This document shows positions 1 to 7,612 of a stretch of DNA of 64,000 bases, in pieces. Below the pieces are notes generated by a model, which saw nothing but the letters and a program-made list of their open reading frames with translations, was not told the DNA's origin and did no database searches. Positions within the stretch are counted from its first letter, which is position 1; every line of letters begins with the position of its first letter. A program made the translations under genes and the position numbers. Location: assembly GCA_002448715.1 (NCBI GenBank), contig DJZU01000090.1, positions 14,429-78,428 of the forward strand, read 5' to 3'. This stretch comes from Candidatus Neomicrothrix sp. UBA6944. Lineage in GTDB: Bacteria; Actinomycetota; Acidimicrobiia; Acidimicrobiales; Poriferisodalaceae.

Positions 1-799
1 GGGCTTCGTCGTAACCCGGCTCACCTGGCATGAACACTAAAGGTGCACCATCTGAAGAAATAGAGATAGCGGGCAGTATCTCGGGGATCGCTGACAATGA
101 GTCGGCCCACTGCATGACTTGGTCGACTGATCGTAATTCCAACAGAGGTTCCAGATTTGCGACCGTTGGCATAATCATCTCGAATTTGCCTGCTTCATGG
201 AGTTCCATCGCTTCTTTCGGGGAGATCCAACAACTTTCAACAGTTTCCCCTCCGTCGTGAGCTGGTCGCTGACCTTGCGGAGAGCGAGCAACGAAAAAGC
301 GCGTGTCGAACCTTCTTGGGGGGCCTACTGGCGTAATCCAATGGCTGACATACCTCAGATCATCAAAGTTCAAGTGCAATCCTTCTTCGCGACACAACTC
401 CACCATCGTAAGGTCGCCTGAGTACACAGCTTCACGGTGTCGTTGGAATCGCTCATTTAGGTCTGGGTCGGACAAAGACAATTCATCGTTGCCAAATCTC
501 GCGAGAAGAGCTCCGGCCTCTTCGAAGCACTCTCGGATAGCCGCCACCCAGTACGAAAGTCCCCCCTTATCAATTTGAAGTCGAGCTGAAGCTTCTCGAT
601 CATTCAGTCCAATCGAAATAGTCTCGATCTCATCAGTTGCTCGGTCAGCAACATCAACCGCTCCTCCCGGAAAAACAAATTGTCCAGGCACAAAATCGCT
701 CTTGGGGTTTCGACGGAGCATGAAAGTTTCTAAACCCTTTTCTCCGTCGCGAACAAGCATGACAGTGGCAGCTGTCCGAACTTCAACTTCTTGGGTCAA
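1..799 (-). CDS. Nudix hydrolase, NUDT19/CoA-pyrophosphatase-like (3' end outside window)
   Basis: Read on the minus strand from a TTG whose bases overlap the fxsA stop (TTGA), so the two genes are probably translationally coupled. At least 266 residues are present; the C-terminus runs off the window edge. The early segment has the PGG(A) Nudix-fold signature (FVFPGGAVD, about residues 41-50). The catalytic core R-E-x-x-E-E-x-G lies at residues 89-96, set after a long insertion as in the NUDT19/RP2 group, which hydrolyses CoA esters or related diphosphates. The substrate cannot be read from sequence. It was not a long forward-frame ORF because it starts with TTG and is cut off, but the frame is open throughout. 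Family assignment is firm; exact substrate is open. Confidence 0.85.
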   Translation of the reverse strand, partial: MTQEVEVRTAATVMLVRDGEKGLETFMLRRNPKSDFVPGQFVFPGGAVDVADRATDEIETISIGLNDREASARLQIDKGGLSYWVAAIRECFEEAGALLARFGNDELSLSDPDLNERFQRHREAVYSGDLTMVELCREEGLHLNFDDLRYVSHWITPVGPPRRFDTRFFVARSPQGQRPAHDGGETVESCWISPKEAMELHEAGKFEMIMPTVANLEPLLELRSVDQVMQWADSLSAIPEILPAISISSDGAPLVFMPGEPGYDEA

Positions 800-1245
800 T
801 TGTCCTTCTCTCCGAACGGACGTCCGTCATCGTCAGGAGGCTCTTCTGAATTCCATGTTTCGAGGTTCCATGTTGCCGAGGTGTTCGTAGCGCGGGAACG
901 AAAATTGCGTCGTATGCCAGCTATTGCAACGGACCGAATCGGGGGTATCAGAATAATCAACCCAAAGACATCAGTCAGGAATCCCGGGGTGAGCATTAAT
1001 GCACCCGCAAACAAGATCGCTATTCCAGAAAAAATTTCATCGCTGGGCATTTCACCTTTTTGCAGACGTTCGCGAGATCTCTTGAGCAACCCAAGACCTT
1101 GATGTTTGACGAGCCAAGCCCCAATCAAACTGTCAATGATCAACAAACCTATGGTGTTCCAGGCCCCCAAGGCCTGACCTACCTGGATGATGAGCACCAG
1201 CTCGATAATGGGTATAACAATGAACAGTACGAATAGAACAGCCAC
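796..1245 (-). CDS. fxsA: FxsA family cytoplasmic membrane protein
   Basis: A 149-residue membrane protein. The N-terminus is a hydrophobic helix (VLFVLFIVIPIIELVLIIQVG), followed by a second helix, a conserved polar stretch (KHQGLGLLKRSRERLQKGEMP) and the helical pair that contains ALMLTPGFLTDVFGL, the hallmark of FxsA proteins. E. coli FxsA overproduction relieves phage T7 exclusion by the F plasmid; the cellular role is otherwise unclear. The start is GTG at 1243-1245, seven bases after a TAAGAT hexamer, so the mRNA may be leaderless. It is divergent from selA and overlaps the following Nudix gene by four bases. The C-terminal 30 residues are acidic and hydrophilic. Confidence 0.88.
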   Translation of the reverse strand: MAVLFVLFIVIPIIELVLIIQVGQALGAWNTIGLLIIDSLIGAWLVKHQGLGLLKRSRERLQKGEMPSDEIFSGIAILFAGALMLTPGFLTDVFGLIILIPPIRSVAIAGIRRNFRSRATNTSATWNLETWNSEEPPDDDGRPFGEKDN

Positions 1246-1307
1246 TTGTTTGATCTTAGTGATGGCACGTAAGGCGAATCGAACTCGGTCGGACCTATCC
1301 TTCTAAC
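1246..1307. promoter_or_regulatory. Divergent fxsA/selA promoter region
   Basis: This 62-base gap holds two -10-like hexamers. TAAGAT (1253-1258, minus) is 7 bases from the fxsA GTG, and TATCCT (1296-1301, plus) is 6 bases from the selA GTG. Neither gene has a Shine-Dalgarno match. This fits two leaderless transcripts going in opposite directions. Seen in sequence; function inferred. Confidence 0.55.
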
Positions 1308-2549
1308 GTGCGACCACCGTCAGTTGATGCCCTATCGAGATCGTTAACAGACATAGATCTACCTGCTCCGCTTCTAGTGGAGGCCGCTCGAATCGCGATC
1401 GCAAACAATGACCCTGAGTCGGCCCGCCCTGAGGCGCTTAGGCTGCAACGGTCGCTGCTGGGTCCTGCAATCAACGCGACCGGAGTACTTCTTCACACCA
1501 ATCTTGGACGCGCTCCGCTGGAGTACCACCAGCAGGCACAAGCAACGAACCTCGAACTTGACTTAAGCACCGGAGGTCGTGGGTCTCGAAACAAACATGT
1601 CGCGACCCTGATCTGCAAGTTGACTGGAGCTGAGGCAGCGCTAGTGGTCAACAATTGCTCTGCAGCTGTGACATTAGTGCTGGCAGCTTTGGCAAGGGAT
1701 CGAGCGGTGGCAGTGTCACGCGGTGAACTGGTGGAAATCGGTGGGGGGTTTCGCATACCGGACGTAATGTCAGAGTCCGGTGCCCACCTCGTTGAAGTCG
1801 GGACGACAAATAGAACACGAGTCGCCGACTATCAGGCCGCTTGTCGCCTTCACGACGCCGCTCTCTTGCTAAAAGTTCATCCCTCGAATTACAAGATCAG
1901 CGGTTTCACTGAAGAAGTCTCAGTTGCCGCTCTAAGCAACCTAGGAATTCCTGTAGTCGCCGATCTCGGATCCGGGTTCATAGACGAAGGTTGCCATTGG
2001 CTGCGAGAAGGCAAACCGTCGTGGCTGCGCGATGAACCAGCGGTAAAGCAAACCCTAGAAGCGGGGGCGGCTTTGGTGACTTTTTCGGGCGACAAACTAT
2101 TCGGAGGCCCGCAAGCTGGGGTAATAGCCGGGCGAGCGGACCTAATCGAAGCCTGTGCTCAACATCCGCTTATGCGGGCATTTCGACCTGGAGCCCTCGT
2201 ACTAGGTGCGCTCCAACAGACAGCACTCGCCTACCTCCGCCGAGACGGAGACTCGATACCTTTCTGGCGAATGGCCCAAACTCCAGTGCCTCAACTATTG
2301 GCTCGTGCCGATGCCATCTCTGCCGGTCGCTCAGTGACCACCAGTGCAATGGCTGGTGGCGGTTCGTTACCTGGAGAAGAAATCCCATCGGCCGGAATTC
2401 AGTTAGACGGCGATGTTTCGACTGGACTTCGGGAAGCTCCGATACCCGTTATTGCGAGAGTTCGAGATCAAACGACATTCATAGACCTTCGAACTGTCCA
2501 TCCCGACGACGACACCTTGGTGGCAAACGCAATTGCCTCAATTATTTGA
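1308..2549 (+). CDS. selA: L-seryl-tRNA(Sec) selenium transferase SelA
   Basis: A pyridoxal-phosphate enzyme of 413 residues that converts Ser-tRNA(Sec) to Sec-tRNA(Sec) using selenophosphate. It has the family core: ATGVLLHTNLGRAPL (57-71), the TGGRGSR loop near 88-94, and the Schiff-base lysine K263 in the motif FSGDKLFGGPQAG. It is shorter than E. coli SelA (463 residues), mainly at the N-terminus. The start is GTG at 1308 with TATCCT six bases upstream and no Shine-Dalgarno, which suggests a leaderless message. selB follows after three bases, so they form one operon. The genes for tRNA-Sec (selC) and selenophosphate synthetase (selD) are not in this window. Confidence 0.95.
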   Translation: MRPPSVDALSRSLTDIDLPAPLLVEAARIAIANNDPESARPEALRLQRSLLGPAINATGVLLHTNLGRAPLEYHQQAQATNLELDLSTGGRGSRNKHVATLICKLTGAEAALVVNNCSAAVTLVLAALARDRAVAVSRGELVEIGGGFRIPDVMSESGAHLVEVGTTNRTRVADYQAACRLHDAALLLKVHPSNYKISGFTEEVSVAALSNLGIPVVADLGSGFIDEGCHWLREGKPSWLRDEPAVKQTLEAGAALVTFSGDKLFGGPQAGVIAGRADLIEACAQHPLMRAFRPGALVLGALQQTALAYLRRDGDSIPFWRMAQTPVPQLLARADAISAGRSVTTSAMAGGGSLPGEEIPSAGIQLDGDVSTGLREAPIPVIARVRDQTTFIDLRTVHPDDDTLVANAIASII

Positions 2550-2552
2550 TTA

Positions 2553-4271
2553 ATGCACATCATCGCGACAGCAGGCCATGTCGACCACGGCAAATCAACC
2601 TTGGTCCGGGCGCTCACAGGTACCGACCCAGACAGGTTGACGGAGGAAAAAGAGCGCGGTCTGACGATCGATCTAGGATTTGCGTTTACAGAGCTTTCGT
2701 CGGGCCGAAAGTTGTCGTTCATTGACGTTCCTGGACACATTCGTTTCATCAAGAACATGCTTGCTGGGGTCGGTGGCGTCGACGCATGTCTTTTCGTAGT
2801 TGCAGCAACTGAAGGTTGGAAACCTCAATCCGAGGAACATCTTCGCATCCTCGAACTACTGGGAATCCGACACGGAGTTATTGCTGTTACCCAGATCGGG
2901 CTAGTTGATGAAGAACTAGCGCAACTAGCCCACATGGATGTAGAAGAACGCATAGAAAATAGCTTTCTCGAAGGCGCTGAAATCGTCTCTGTCGACAGTC
3001 TCACCGGCACCGGCATAGATGCACTGCGCGAATCGCTTGATCGGCTTACTGAATCAGTACCTACAGCAAACAACAACAAGCGGCCTCGGCTTTGGATCGA
3101 TCGGGCGTTCGCCGCGACCGGTGCTGGCAGCGTTGTAACTGGCACCTTAACCGGGGGTCGTTTGAGAATAGACGACGAAGTTGCCCTCATACCTGGCAAC
3201 ATCACGGCACGGATCCGCGCCATCCAAACACAAAGCGAATCAAGAACCAAGATTGATCCCGGACACCGCGTCGCTTTGAACCTCGCCAATGTTGATTATC
3301 AAGAACTTCGTCGGGGAATCGCTTTGGTGTTCGACCAACAATGGCACCGCACCCAGAAGTTTGATGCAGCGATTCGAATTCTCCCCAGTCTCAATCATGA
3401 CGTATCGAGACGCGGTGCATACTCGCTGTACATCGGTTCAGGTGAATGGCCAGTAAAAATCCGGGTATTGGGTCCGAGCCGTCTCACGCCAGGTTCTGAC
3501 GGGTATGTGAGAATTTTTCTTCCAGAGAATCTGCCACTTCTGCCAGGGGACAGATTTGTTTTACGAGAATCCGGTCGCGATGAGACCATCGGAGGTGGTC
3601 ACCTGCTCGACGTTGATCCCGTGCTGAAGGCATCCGAAGCACAGCCAGATCTCTCGGTCGAACGAGTGGTGGCAGAACGAGAATGGGTAACCGTTGATCA
3701 GCTAGAGCGCCTCACTGGTGTCCCGGCACAGCCAGTATTGGGAAATTGGGTTGCTCCAGAAACCGTCGTCGCTGCTTTAAAAGATGAGGTCCGGGTTCTG
3801 GTGGAACAAGCTGGCCCTCTCGGATTAGACGTAGCTCTTCTAAATGATCGGCAACGTCTGGCTATCAACAATTTGGAAGAGGTCGAAGTTTCCGATGGTC
3901 GAGCTAAGTCAGTTGATCAAGAAGACATCTTGGTTGATCATCCAATCCTTACAGAACTCGAAAAAGATCCTTTTTCCCCTAACCAGCCAGCTCAGTCATC
4001 CAGAGAAGAACTGCGGGGCTTACTGCAGCGGGGAATGGTCGTTCAAAATGAAGGCGTGTTCTTCGCTGCTTCAGCAATCCACGAGGCCTCAATACTGGTC
4101 GCCCATCTCTTGCAAAACCAGCCCGAAGGGCTCACAGTCGCAGAAATCAGAGATGCGCTCGGCACAACAAGAAAATTTGCGCTACCTATTTGCGCTGTGT
4201 TGGACAACACCGGAGTTACGCGAAGACGAGACGACCTAAGAATCGCTGGTCCACGCTTGCCTGAAATTTGA
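2553..4271 (+). CDS. selB: Selenocysteine-specific elongation factor SelB
   Basis: A 572-residue translational GTPase that brings Sec-tRNA(Sec) to UGA codons marked by a SECIS hairpin. G1 is AGHVDHGKST (7-16), the switch I region is DRLTEEKERGLTID (27-40), and G3 is DVPGH (58-62). Domain II/III beta-barrel sequence follows (for example GAGSVVTGTL), and the C-terminal 200 residues fit the winged-helix repeats that bind SECIS RNA. The G4 motif, normally N/T-K-x-D and the guanine-specificity loop, reads T-Q-I-G at 113-116, lacking both Lys and Asp. The gene sits three bases behind selA. Its end faces whiB across a symmetrical hairpin. Confidence 0.95.
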   Translation: MHIIATAGHVDHGKSTLVRALTGTDPDRLTEEKERGLTIDLGFAFTELSSGRKLSFIDVPGHIRFIKNMLAGVGGVDACLFVVAATEGWKPQSEEHLRILELLGIRHGVIAVTQIGLVDEELAQLAHMDVEERIENSFLEGAEIVSVDSLTGTGIDALRESLDRLTESVPTANNNKRPRLWIDRAFAATGAGSVVTGTLTGGRLRIDDEVALIPGNITARIRAIQTQSESRTKIDPGHRVALNLANVDYQELRRGIALVFDQQWHRTQKFDAAIRILPSLNHDVSRRGAYSLYIGSGEWPVKIRVLGPSRLTPGSDGYVRIFLPENLPLLPGDRFVLRESGRDETIGGGHLLDVDPVLKASEAQPDLSVERVVAEREWVTVDQLERLTGVPAQPVLGNWVAPETVVAALKDEVRVLVEQAGPLGLDVALLNDRQRLAINNLEEVEVSDGRAKSVDQEDILVDHPILTELEKDPFSPNQPAQSSREELRGLLQRGMVVQNEGVFFAASAIHEASILVAHLLQNQPEGLTVAEIRDALGTTRKFALPICAVLDNTGVTRRRDDLRIAGPRLPEI

Positions 4272-4274
4272 CGC

Positions 4275-4294
4275 TTGACATCTCAGGATGTCAA
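4275..4294. terminator. Symmetrical hairpin between convergent selB and whiB
   Basis: TTGACATC-TCAG-GATGTCAA is a perfect 8-bp stem with a 4-base loop, starting three bases after the selB stop. It is symmetric, so it could act on both convergent transcripts. There is no U-tract on either side, so it may be an mRNA 3'-end stabiliser rather than a classic intrinsic terminator. Confidence 0.55.
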
Positions 4295-4308
4295 CAGCAG
4301 AGGAGAGG

Positions 4309-4581
4309 TCAGCAAACGACTTCGCCGTCAAGAACCAGCAGCATTTGCCTTCGTTCTGCTTCGTTCGCGCCACCCCATATGCCATGTGGTTCGCGAATAT
4401 CAAGTGCATACGATAGGCAGTCTTCTCTAACTGAACACTGTCCACATATCGCCTTGGCTCGGGCCTCTCGATTTAATTTTTCATCTTTCCGCTCAAACCT
4501 CGGCGGCGGAAAGAAAACTGTCGATTGCGGTCCTCGACACGCAGCCTTGTGCTCCCAACTGTCATCTGGCAATGCAGCCAT
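4309..4581 (-). CDS. WhiB-family iron-sulfur transcription regulator
   Basis: A 90-residue actinobacterial regulator. The four cluster-binding cysteines are C15, C46, C49 and C55 (C...C-x2-C-x5-C), followed by the G-I-W-G-G turn (near residue 67) and a short basic C-terminal tail, the standard WhiB order. WhiB proteins bind a [4Fe-4S] cluster and usually contact the primary sigma factor. I chose ATG at 4579-4581 because GGGGGGAG sits about seven bases upstream; a TTG at 4614 would lie on the predicted transcription start. Which Wbl subgroup it belongs to cannot be told here. An extra cysteine is the last residue. Confidence 0.95.
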   Translation of the reverse strand: MAALPDDSWEHKAACRGPQSTVFFPPPRFERKDEKLNREARAKAICGQCSVREDCLSYALDIREPHGIWGGANEAERRQMLLVLDGEVVC

Positions 4582-4612
4582 AATTTGCTCCCCCCAAAGA
4601 GCTTCCGGACGC

Positions 4613-4642
4613 AATCTAGGCGCGCCAGCCTAGGGAAGGCAA
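4613..4642 (-). promoter_or_regulatory. Predicted whiB promoter
   Basis: Read on the minus strand: TTGCCT (4637-4642), an 18-base spacer, then TAGATT (4613-4618). A run of T-rich sequence lies just upstream (4643-4665), like an UP element. Transcription would begin near 4606, leaving a leader of about 25 bases that holds the strong Shine-Dalgarno of whiB. This differs from the leaderless style of many neighbours. Confidence 0.5.
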
Positions 4643-4746
4643 GAAAAAATCAAAAAACGATTCAATTTTTGAAACCCGTCGCTTACAGCGAATATTCAAC
4701 GTTTCCGGACTCTGATCCGGTTATTTATGAAGCCGCAATGCTTGAT

Positions 4747-6060
4747 TTATTGCTCTTTTTGTCGCATTTCTCGATAGTCGACAGCCCCGCCTTCTTCAGG
4801 CTCTACCTCTAAAATAAGACCTTCGAGACCAACAATACGCGCTGATTCGCCTTCTTTAATGGGCGTAAGTCGATTTACCCGAGCTCGCCACTGTGCGTTT
4901 TCAAAAACTACGAGACCATCGGGAGTGAGGTCCGTTGCCGCCTGGGTCATTTTGCCAACCATCCACTCTCTCCCCAGAGTGCTGGTGCCGTATCTAGTTC
5001 TAATTAACGCCGGCATTCCCGAAAGAACGAAAGCGAGGGTCAAACCAATTCCACCGACCAGCGTTAGCCAGCTCATGGAGTGCGTCGCGAAAAGCCATAG
5101 CGACCCGACAATCAAAAGCGCGGCACCAACAATGGTCCAGAATCGAGGCACTCCTGTTTGAAGATCAACCGCAAATCCAAGCATCGCTATAACCAGCAGC
5201 ACGAGAGCCCAAAGGCGAATATCTAAAACCCCTAACCCATAACATCCAAACAGCAGTGAGCCACAGCCCACCCCACCAGCTACACCAATACCCCCAGTAA
5301 AGAAGTCAAGAAGCAACATTGACATCCCGGCAAGAAATAAGAGATATGTGACAGCTGGACTCGCAACGGTGTGAAACAACTGGTCCAACAAGGAAAGCTT
5401 GTTGAAAGCCACAGTTACATCGCCTGCCACCGAGCGTTGTATTAACCCGTCAGCTTGTTCAATTTCTATTGAGATTTTCTCAATTAGTTCCGCATCCTCC
5501 ATCGCCAGCAGGAACTCACCGAGAGTTGGTGCCATCACGTCGACAAGACCATCATTGACAGCATCTTCGCCACGGCGCAGATCATTGGCACCTGCCTGTG
5601 GGAAGAACCCCGTCGGGGTTGTGAACTCTGCAAAATTTCCGATACGACTACCAGGCGCGATGCCTGAATAATCGGCCGCCTGTACCAGATGTGCTGCGGC
5701 ACCTTGAGCTGTTGCTCCACTTTGACCTATCCAAGCGCCAACGGGAACTAGAGAACCCTCTATGTTCTGCAGAAGGTCAAGTACTTCTTGCTTAGCTGAG
5801 GCGCTTCCTGGACTATTGACTTGCAAGACGATGGCGAGCGCCCATTGCCTTTGCGCATCTTCTATCTGTAACTCGATGTAGTCAATTTCAATAGGGTCGA
5901 GAAGCCCACTTACTTCGATGATTCGAATCTCCCGTGAGTGCTCGTGGCCATCATGCGAGGCAGCTGGTGAGCCAAGGAAACCGACTAGGGCTACAACGAT
6001 AATCATTAAGGCCGCTACCGAGCGGCGGGTGCGCTTCAAGTTGCTCAAGAGTTCGCCCAT
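4747..6060 (-). CDS. NfeD-like ClpP-class membrane protein, protease residues lost
   Basis: About 437 residues with the long NfeD layout: a signal/anchor helix (14-30), a ClpP-class serine protease fold (45-200), four or more membrane helices (about 225-345), and a C-terminal OB-fold NfeD domain (about 370-430). In active relatives the nucleophile lies in G-A-R-A-A-S-A-G and the general base is a Lys before N-D-A. Here these regions read G-A-T-A-Q-G-A-A (Gly120 for Ser) and G-E-D-A-V-N-D (Asp166 for Lys). So the protease half is probably inactive and the protein may act as a membrane scaffold near stomatin-type partners. ATG 6060 was chosen; a TTG one codon upstream is 8 bases from TAATCT and is also possible. 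Confidence 0.85.
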   Translation of the reverse strand: MGELLSNLKRTRRSVAALMIIVVALVGFLGSPAASHDGHEHSREIRIIEVSGLLDPIEIDYIELQIEDAQRQWALAIVLQVNSPGSASAKQEVLDLLQNIEGSLVPVGAWIGQSGATAQGAAAHLVQAADYSGIAPGSRIGNFAEFTTPTGFFPQAGANDLRRGEDAVNDGLVDVMAPTLGEFLLAMEDAELIEKISIEIEQADGLIQRSVAGDVTVAFNKLSLLDQLFHTVASPAVTYLLFLAGMSMLLLDFFTGGIGVAGGVGCGSLLFGCYGLGVLDIRLWALVLLVIAMLGFAVDLQTGVPRFWTIVGAALLIVGSLWLFATHSMSWLTLVGGIGLTLAFVLSGMPALIRTRYGTSTLGREWMVGKMTQAATDLTPDGLVVFENAQWRARVNRLTPIKEGESARIVGLEGLILEVEPEEGGAVDYREMRQKEQ

Positions 6061-6164
6061 CAACCGGATCAAGATTATTTCGCCAAGACTACAGATCGGG
6101 CGTCAGTCTCCCATTCTCTTCCGACCTTGTCCTCATGGCACCTCGCTACTCGGTTGTAGGCGGC

Positions 6165-6170
6165 TAGCGT
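6165..6170 (+). promoter_or_regulatory. -10 element TAGCGT, leaderless receiver gene
   Basis: TAGCGT lies eight bases before the ATG at 6179 and no Shine-Dalgarno is better placed. Fits a transcript starting at or near the initiation codon. Confidence 0.45.
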
Positions 6171-6178
6171 GGTAGGCG

Positions 6179-6673
6179 ATGACTACTGTCCTTCTAGCGA
6201 GCGACGCGGACTGGCTTATTGAAGAAGTGCGTTCCGCTCTCAGCGATCCAGGGACCACCGTTAACGTGGTTCGCGCGGGTGCGGACGTACGCGAATTCGT
6301 ATCTAGCCAAATCCCTGAGTTGGTGATTCTTGATTTACAGATTGGGAATATGGGAGGGATGGCGACATGCATGGACCTTCGCCTCGAAATTGATGCTGAG
6401 AGACTCTCTCCGATGCCAATCTTGATGCTTCTAGATCGCGAAGCAGACGTGTATTTAGCACAGCAGGCAGGAGCCCAGGGCTGGTTGGTGAAGCCACTGG
6501 ATTCGTTTCGTTTGAAGATGGCCGCGGTCACATTGCTCGCCGGAGAAGATATGCGCGAAGAAGCAACTGCTGAGCCAGAACCGTCATCGGAAACTGTCCC
6601 GCAGCACGAGACTGAAGTTGATTCAGACGAAGCTGAGTCGAGTGATACCGAAGAGGCTTCCCAGGTCACATAA
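6179..6673 (+). CDS. Stand-alone response-regulator receiver protein with acidic tail
   Basis: The first 120 residues are a CheY-like receiver: acidic pocket D9/D11, phosphoacceptor D52 in the strand LVILDLQ, and the conserved Lys105 in GWLVKPLDS. The usual Ser/Thr after beta-4 is replaced by a hydrophobic residue (ILMLLD), which may weaken switching. Residues 125-164 form a Glu/Asp/Ser-rich low-complexity tail with no DNA-binding domain. No histidine kinase lies nearby. It may serve as a phosphate sink or a protein-protein switch. It is followed by tRNA-Pro on the same strand. Confidence 0.85.
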   Translation: MTTVLLASDADWLIEEVRSALSDPGTTVNVVRAGADVREFVSSQIPELVILDLQIGNMGGMATCMDLRLEIDAERLSPMPILMLLDREADVYLAQQAGAQGWLVKPLDSFRLKMAAVTLLAGEDMREEATAEPEPSSETVPQHETEVDSDEAESSDTEEASQVT

Positions 6674-6753
6674 GTCCAGTTGCGAGTTGTGGCCGGACCC
6701 CAGCGGAATCAAGTTGTATTTGCGCTAGCGTCAAAGGTTCCAGGACGTTACAA

Positions 6754-6830
<77 letters not shown>

Positions 6831-6890
6831 TAACGCGTTCACTTTTATTTGCAGTGGAGCCGCTAGTTCTAGCCACATGGAGAGGTTGAA

Positions 6891-7604
6891 ATGATTGATC
6901 CAACAGGTCGGGTGATGATGATTAGCGGCGCGAACCGCGGTATCGGGGCGGCGTTAGCTCAGCAGTTCCACTCTGATGGCTGGACGGTGAGCCTTGGGGC
7001 TCGCGAAGTTGATGCTCTGCAGGCGTCGGTTCAACCCTGGGCAGACCAAAATGTTTCGTGTCACCAATACGATGCTCTTGATCCATCCAGCGGCGACGCA
7101 TGGGTAAGTGCCACTGAAGGGTTGCACGGACGTGTGGACGGTTTGACAAACAATGCGGGCGTTGGCCACATGGAGTCATTAGCTGATCTTTCCGAGGAAC
7201 TTCTCGACGAAATGTGGTCAGTTAATGTCAAGGGGCCGTTGCGTTTAATTCAACGGGCTCTTCCCTTATTAGCTATTTCCGGCGAAGGACGCATCGTGAA
7301 CGTCGTATCTCTCTCTGGGAAGAGGGTAAAGGGAACTTTCGCGCCGGGATATGCGATGAGTAAACATGCATTTCTGGCTCTACACCACGCGGTCCGACAC
7401 GCGACATTCGACGAAGGCATCCGGGTCACCGCTATTTGTCCCGGCTACGTCGAAACCGACATGACATCAAGCTTTGGAGTCGATCCAACAATCATGATTC
7501 AGCCCGGGGATCTAGCCGAAACCGTAGCGACCATCGTTCGGTTACCTAACACCGCGACTGTCGCCGAAATTTTGATGACATGCGAACCGGAGGTTTTGGG
7601 ATAA
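6891..7604 (+). CDS. Short-chain dehydrogenase/reductase (SDR)
   Basis: A 237-residue classical SDR. The NAD(P)-binding turn is [11 protein letters not shown] (about 14-24), NNAGVG follows near 86, the catalytic Ser lies in VVSLSGK, and Tyr/Lys occur as Y-A-M-S-K near 153-157. A Shine-Dalgarno GGAGAGG precedes the ATG. An acyl-CoA ligase follows almost at once and an MDR reductase after that, so this is a three-gene operon that probably activates and reduces a carboxylic acid or oxidises an alcohol. The substrate is not evident. Confidence 0.9.
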   Translation: MIDPTGRVMMISGANRGIGAALAQQFHSDGWTVSLGAREVDALQASVQPWADQNVSCHQYDALDPSSGDAWVSATEGLHGRVDGLTNNAGVGHMESLADLSEELLDEMWSVNVKGPLRLIQRALPLLAISGEGRIVNVVSLSGKRVKGTFAPGYAMSKHAFLALHHAVRHATFDEGIRVTAICPGYVETDMTSSFGVDPTIMIQPGDLAETVATIVRLPNTATVAEILMTCEPEVLG

Positions 7605-7612
7605 TCACAGCA

